Shown here piece after piece: positions 5,262 to 7,450 of a stretch of DNA of 7,450 bases. The DNA is from Bacteroidota bacterium (GTDB taxonomy: Bacteria; Bacteroidota; Bacteroidia; Bacteroidales; VadinHA17): NCBI GenBank assembly GCA_030613125.1, contig JAUWMO010000165.1, forward strand, positions 1-7,450. Reading direction: 5' to 3'. Numbering within the stretch: position 1 is the first letter of the stretch; each line of letters opens with the position of its first letter. A program made the translations under genes and the position numbers. Below the pieces are notes generated by a model, which worked only from the letters and a program-made list of their open reading frames with translations, did not search any database and was not told the DNA's origin.

Positions 5262-7450
5262 ATGCAGTCCAGGCAAAAATATTTGGAAATAAAAGATTTT
5301 CTTACGGGAATTTTAAATAGTTATTCTCAGGTGTTCTTCTCTGATAAGAAAGTGTTTGCCATTATATTAATACTGGTTACTTTCGTGGATCTGTTCGCTG
5401 GGATATGTGGTTTGTTTTCAGTTCTTGTGACCAGTCTTACCGCTTACTGGCTTGGTTTTGATAAAAGCCAGATCAATAAAGGGATATACGGTTTTAACAG
5501 TCTGCTTGTTGGATTGGGAATAGGAATATATTTTTCACCTGGCGGGTTACTTTACTTTATTTTGTTTATTGCCGCATTATTCGCTCTTTTCATTTCTATT
5601 GCCCTTGAGGGAATTATTGGTAAATATGCTTTACCATACTTAAGTGTATCTTTTATCCTTTCTTTTTGGATGGTAGCCCTGGCAACCCGTGAATTTACAA
5701 CTCTAGGAATCAGCGAGAGAGGTATTTACAGCCTGAACGATCTCTATATTTTAGGTGGTAATACATTGGTTAAGATATATGAATGGTGGAATCAGATAAT
5801 TATTCCACGTTCGATAAAGACTTATTTTATTTCCCTGGGTGCTATCTTTTTTCAATTCAACGTACTATCAGGTATTCTGATTTCCATTGGTTTGCTTTAT
5901 TATTCAAGAATTGCCTTTTCTTTGAGTATTATCGGGTTCTATACCGCATACTACTTTTATATTCTGATAGGCGCTGATATTACTGATATAAGCTACAGTT
6001 ATATTGGGTTTAATTTTATTTTGACATCCATCGCCATTGGTGGGTTTTTTATTGTACCATCGCGGTTATCTTATTTATGGACTGTTTTGTTGATGCCTGT
6101 TGTAGTTATTCTGGTAATTAGTTTGAATAAAGTATTTATACAATTGGGTTTACCTATCTATTCTCTCCCATTTAATATTGTAGTTTTATTATTTCTGTAT
6201 ATTTTAAAATTTCGGGTTAATAAACAGGATACACTTACAGAAGTTATTATTCAACAAAACTCTCCTGAAAAAAATCTTTACTCATTTCAGAACCATCTGG
6301 CAAGATTCAGGTTCAAAACACCAGTTTCTCTTTCTCTTCCATTTTTCGGCGAATGGGTAGTAACGCAGTCACATAATGGCGAACATACTCATAAGAATGA
6401 ATGGAGACATGCATGGGATTTTATGATCAAAGATGAAGAGGGTAAGATCTTTATAAATGATGGTGATTATACTAAGGATTATTATTGTTATGGAAAAGCT
6501 GTATTAGCTCCTGCTGATGGAATTGTTGAAGAAACCATTGATGAAATTCCAGACAATAAAATCGGGGAGGTAAATATTAAAAATAATTGGGGTAATACAG
6601 TAATAATCCGACACAATGACAATTTGTATACAAAACTCTCACATCTTGTTCCAGGTTCTGTTACTGTTAAAAAAGATGAAAAAGTAACTGGTGGTCAAAC
6701 CATTGGAAAGTGTGGAAATTCAGGAAGGTCGCCTTATCCACATTTACATTTTCAGGTTCAGGCAACACCTTTTATTGGTTCCGCAACTATTGATTATCCA
6801 ATTGGTCATTATATATTATTCAGAAAACCGGAAAAAGAATTGCATTCATTTGACATACCTGAAAAAGATGAAACAGTTTCCAACATTCAGGTAACTCCGC
6901 TTTTGAAAAAAGCATTTTATTTTATTCCGGGTAAATCCTTTAACTGGAAAATTGAAGGGAAGGAAAAACTGGAAACCTGGGAAATAAAAACCACAATTTA
7001 TAATCAAACTTATATCAAGTGTAACACTACCGGGTCAAAAGCTTATTTTGAAGAAGATGGAAATCTGTTATTTTTTACACATTTCCAAGGGGATCGTTTT
7101 TCCCTGTTATATAATTTTTACCTGGCTGCCTACAAAGTTCAGACCGGATTTTATAAAGATCTTATACTTAATGACCAATATCCGTTAAACCATGTTTTTA
7201 ACAAAAAAACGTTGTTTTTACAGGATTTTTTAGCACCCTTTTATAAATTTTTAAGTGCAAAGTTTTCAATTATTTATACTAAGATTGATAATGAATTATC
7301 ACCTGCTTCAGTAATCCTGAATTCTTCTGCAAAAAGATATTTTGGTAAGGTTTTGCTGAAAGAGACTGATTTTGAATTACATATTAACACTGAAGGCATT
7401 CAATCATTTTCCATTGAAGAAAATGGCAAATTAATTCAGGCAACATACAA
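5262..7450 (+). CDS. Urea transporter (UT) channel fused to M23 peptidase, 3'-truncated
   Basis: At least 729 codons, open to the right edge. The ATG at 5262 is the first after an in-frame stop. Residues 12-320 are a urea-transporter domain of about ten membrane segments. Its two homologous halves show GIYGFNSLLVGLGIGIYF (74-91) with KYALPYLSVSFILSFW, and FFQFNVLSGIL with YIGFNFILTSIAIGGFF (247-263). UT proteins are passive channels for urea and small amides. After a linker, residues about 345-510 are an M23/LytM-type zinc metallopeptidase domain. Candidate ligands and catalytic residues are His375/His377, Asp386 (HAWDF), His461 (LSHL) and His494/His496 in SPYPHLHFQ. The spacing before Asp386 is HxxD from His383 rather than the usual HxxxD, so the first ligand is probably further upstream. 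Residues 511-729 form a hydrophilic, probably beta-rich region I do not recognise. Peptidase and tail should face the periplasm. It lies 22 bp after the decarboxylase gene, in the same operon. Confidence 0.87.
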   Translation, partial: MQSRQKYLEIKDFLTGILNSYSQVFFSDKKVFAIILILVTFVDLFAGICGLFSVLVTSLTAYWLGFDKSQINKGIYGFNSLLVGLGIGIYFSPGGLLYFILFIAALFALFISIALEGIIGKYALPYLSVSFILSFWMVALATREFTTLGISERGIYSLNDLYILGGNTLVKIYEWWNQIIIPRSIKTYFISLGAIFFQFNVLSGILISIGLLYYSRIAFSLSIIGFYTAYYFYILIGADITDISYSYIGFNFILTSIAIGGFFIVPSRLSYLWTVLLMPVVVILVISLNKVFIQLGLPIYSLPFNIVVLLFLYILKFRVNKQDTLTEVIIQQNSPEKNLYSFQNHLARFRFKTPVSLSLPFFGEWVVTQSHNGEHTHKNEWRHAWDFMIKDEEGKIFINDGDYTKDYYCYGKAVLAPADGIVEETIDEIPDNKIGEVNIKNNWGNTVIIRHNDNLYTKLSHLVPGSVTVKKDEKVTGGQTIGKCGNSGRSPYPHLHFQVQATPFIGSATIDYPIGHYILFRKPEKELHSFDIPEKDETVSNIQVTPLLKKAFYFIPGKSFNWKIEGKEKLETWEIKTTIYNQTYIKCNTTGSKAYFEEDGNLLFFTHFQGDRFSLLYNFYLAAYKVQTGFYKDLILNDQYPLNHVFNKKTLFLQDFLAPFYKFLSAKFSIIYTKIDNELSPASVILNSSAKRYFGKVLLKETDFELHINTEGIQSFSIEENGKLIQATY

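Noticed and set aside
5783..6894. Short alternative-frame ORFs within the UT-M23 gene
   Set aside because: The main frame is continuous and carries conserved UT and M23 motifs; the others are chance frames.

Overview
The window looks like a chromosomal segment of a Bacteroidota bacterium, possibly a marine or sediment member of the Bacteroidales/Marinilabiliales (the order is a guess). The reasons are the close resemblance of the first gene to Bacteroides-type ribulokinases, the A/T-rich leaders without Shine-Dalgarno sequences, the low GC content and the protein families present. No tRNA, rRNA, CRISPR array or intact transposase gene is visible.

Layout. (1) Positions 1-951, minus strand: the N-terminal 317 codons of a ribulokinase (araB-like) whose 3' end lies off the left edge. 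(2) Positions 952-1805: an unusually long gap of about 850 bp with no convincing gene. It holds two separate structured elements: an inverted-repeat element of about 170-190 bp directly upstream of the kinase, and a 281-bp nested inverted-repeat element (1360-1640) that looks like a MITE or REP-type insertion. (3) Positions 1806-2489, plus strand: a probable lipoprotein with a DUF2202 ferritin-like domain, followed by a terminator-like hairpin. (4) Positions 2583-7450, plus strand: a tightly packed four-gene operon that continues past the right edge.

The operon encodes, in order, a small stand-alone PqqD-family protein; a CarB-like ATP-grasp ligase whose start overlaps the pqqD-like stop by 8 bp; a fold-type III PLP-dependent decarboxylase of the DapDC/LysA superfamily with two altered substrate-pocket motifs; and a large membrane protein that joins a urea-transporter (UT) channel domain to an M23 (LytM-type) peptidase domain and a C-terminal region I do not recognise.

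My working inference is that the first three genes form a cytoplasmic pathway. The PqqD protein would act as carrier or peptide-binding chaperone, the ATP-grasp enzyme would form an amide or peptide bond, and the PLP enzyme would decarboxylate an amino acid or amino-acid end group. The UT-M23 protein would connect this to the envelope, through passage of a small neutral compound and/or peptidoglycan cleavage. The product is unknown. None of the usual partners (pqqA, pqqC or pqqE; carA; other lysine genes) is in the window, so this cassette is the best candidate here for an undescribed system.
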